Assembly (NCBI GenBank): GCA_009746045.1
Contig: RPFO01000961.1
Location: forward strand, 18,501 to 82,500
From: Mesostigma viride
Taxonomy: Eukaryota > Streptophyta > Mesostigmatophyceae > Mesostigmatales > Mesostigmataceae
Direction of reading: 5' to 3'
DNA length: 64,000 bases
The position numbers and the translations under genes were made by a program. The notes beneath the pieces are model-generated. The model was not told the DNA's origin, searched no databases, and saw nothing but the letters and a program-made list of their open reading frames with translations. Below, one piece after another: positions 63,532-64,000 of this stretch (its first letter is position 1; each line of letters begins with the position of its first letter).

Positions 63532-64000
63532 CGCACCCTGCCCGCCCAGGTAATTGATGCGGTGTTTTGCAGGCGCGCACCGCCGGATGCGCCCACCACG
63601 CCCGCCACCGCACGTCCAGTGACCGACTGTGGTCCACGTTCTTTTTCGCCTGCGGGTGCAGCCCCCATAATGCGTACGAGCAGCTTCACGGCTTTCTTCT
63701 TTGGAAATCAAGAACAACGGGCCTGACAACAACAACAACGACAGCAGCATCAGCAACAACAAGAGTGAGTTGCGGGATTTTACGTACGTGGTTTTCCTAA
63801 TTTTTTTTCACCTGGCATGTTGAGTATTCATCCCATTTTGCGTCATGACGGCTTCCTGAACGACGACTCTCTCTCCCTCTCCCTCTCCCCCCCTCTCCCT
63901 CTTATTTTTCACCAGGTTTTTCATGCCGATTTTAAATCCCTTTTGCGTCATGCTCTTTGTAGCGTGATGTCGTCAATTGTCACTCACAACAATACTATCA
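63532..64000. other. No gene seen; microsatellites
   Basis: Includes an interrupted (CAA/CAG)n tract (about 63728-63765) and a CT-rich microsatellite (63868-63902). Open frames reflect these repeats. Confidence 0.5.

Overview
This window is a block of eukaryotic repetitive DNA with no recognisable host gene. Nearly everything with a traceable origin is a transposable element or a satellite. The classes present are APE-type LINEs, a tyrosine-recombinase (Ngaro/PAT-type) retrotransposon, Copia-type LTR elements, TTAA-target DNA elements and a spliced DDE-type transposase gene. Nothing suggests bacteria: there are no operons, and there is a spliceable GT-AG intron. Ngaro/DIRS and TTAA elements beside Copia and L1-like LINEs would fit an alga or another protist with a TE-rich genome, but I cannot name the organism.

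Left third (1-26 kb). A complete minus-strand LINE (LINE-A, 173-7361) lies between 18-bp target-site duplications. It has two intact ORFs joined by a stop-restart junction. After a non-coding stretch with a microsatellite hairpin comes a decayed minus-strand LINE (LINE-B, about 10.2-18.2 kb). Two 1.7-kb DNA elements interrupt it, each at a TTAA. Removing either element with one TTAA rejoins the LINE reading frame exactly. LINE relics follow. Next is a DDE-type transposase gene (23301 to 19953, minus) with an intron whose 5' splice site has been duplicated, then another full TTAA element, a satellite built on GCCGGCCGGC, and a truncated TTAA element.

Right two thirds (27,014-61,877). I read this as one huge inverted structure. 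Two arms of about 2 kb (about 94% identical by eye) face each other at the ends. Inside them are arrays of a ~71-bp satellite, in one orientation on the left (29.0-37.9 kb) and in the opposite orientation on the right (39.5-59.9 kb). They meet at a GC-rich core (37.9-39.4 kb) that could encode an Ala/Pro repeat protein. Younger elements have inserted into it: a gag-only LTR element (TR-GAG type, 5-bp TSD GACAC) in the left array; a TTAA element in the right array that itself holds a full Ngaro-type element; and an 8.7-kb Copia-like element with almost identical LTRs, whose pol carries a 493-bp MITE. The nesting gives a clear order of events.

Far right (61.9-64 kb). A palindrome of about 750 bp is centred on two inverted tRNA-like 3' halves. 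Around it is sequence in which I see no gene.

Points most worth checking: the 35-kb inverted satellite element; a 2A-like GDVHPNPGP between RNase H and the tyrosine recombinase of the Ngaro element; a Copia pol with a protease-like domain after integrase rather than before it; and the TTAA family with palindromic subterminal motifs.
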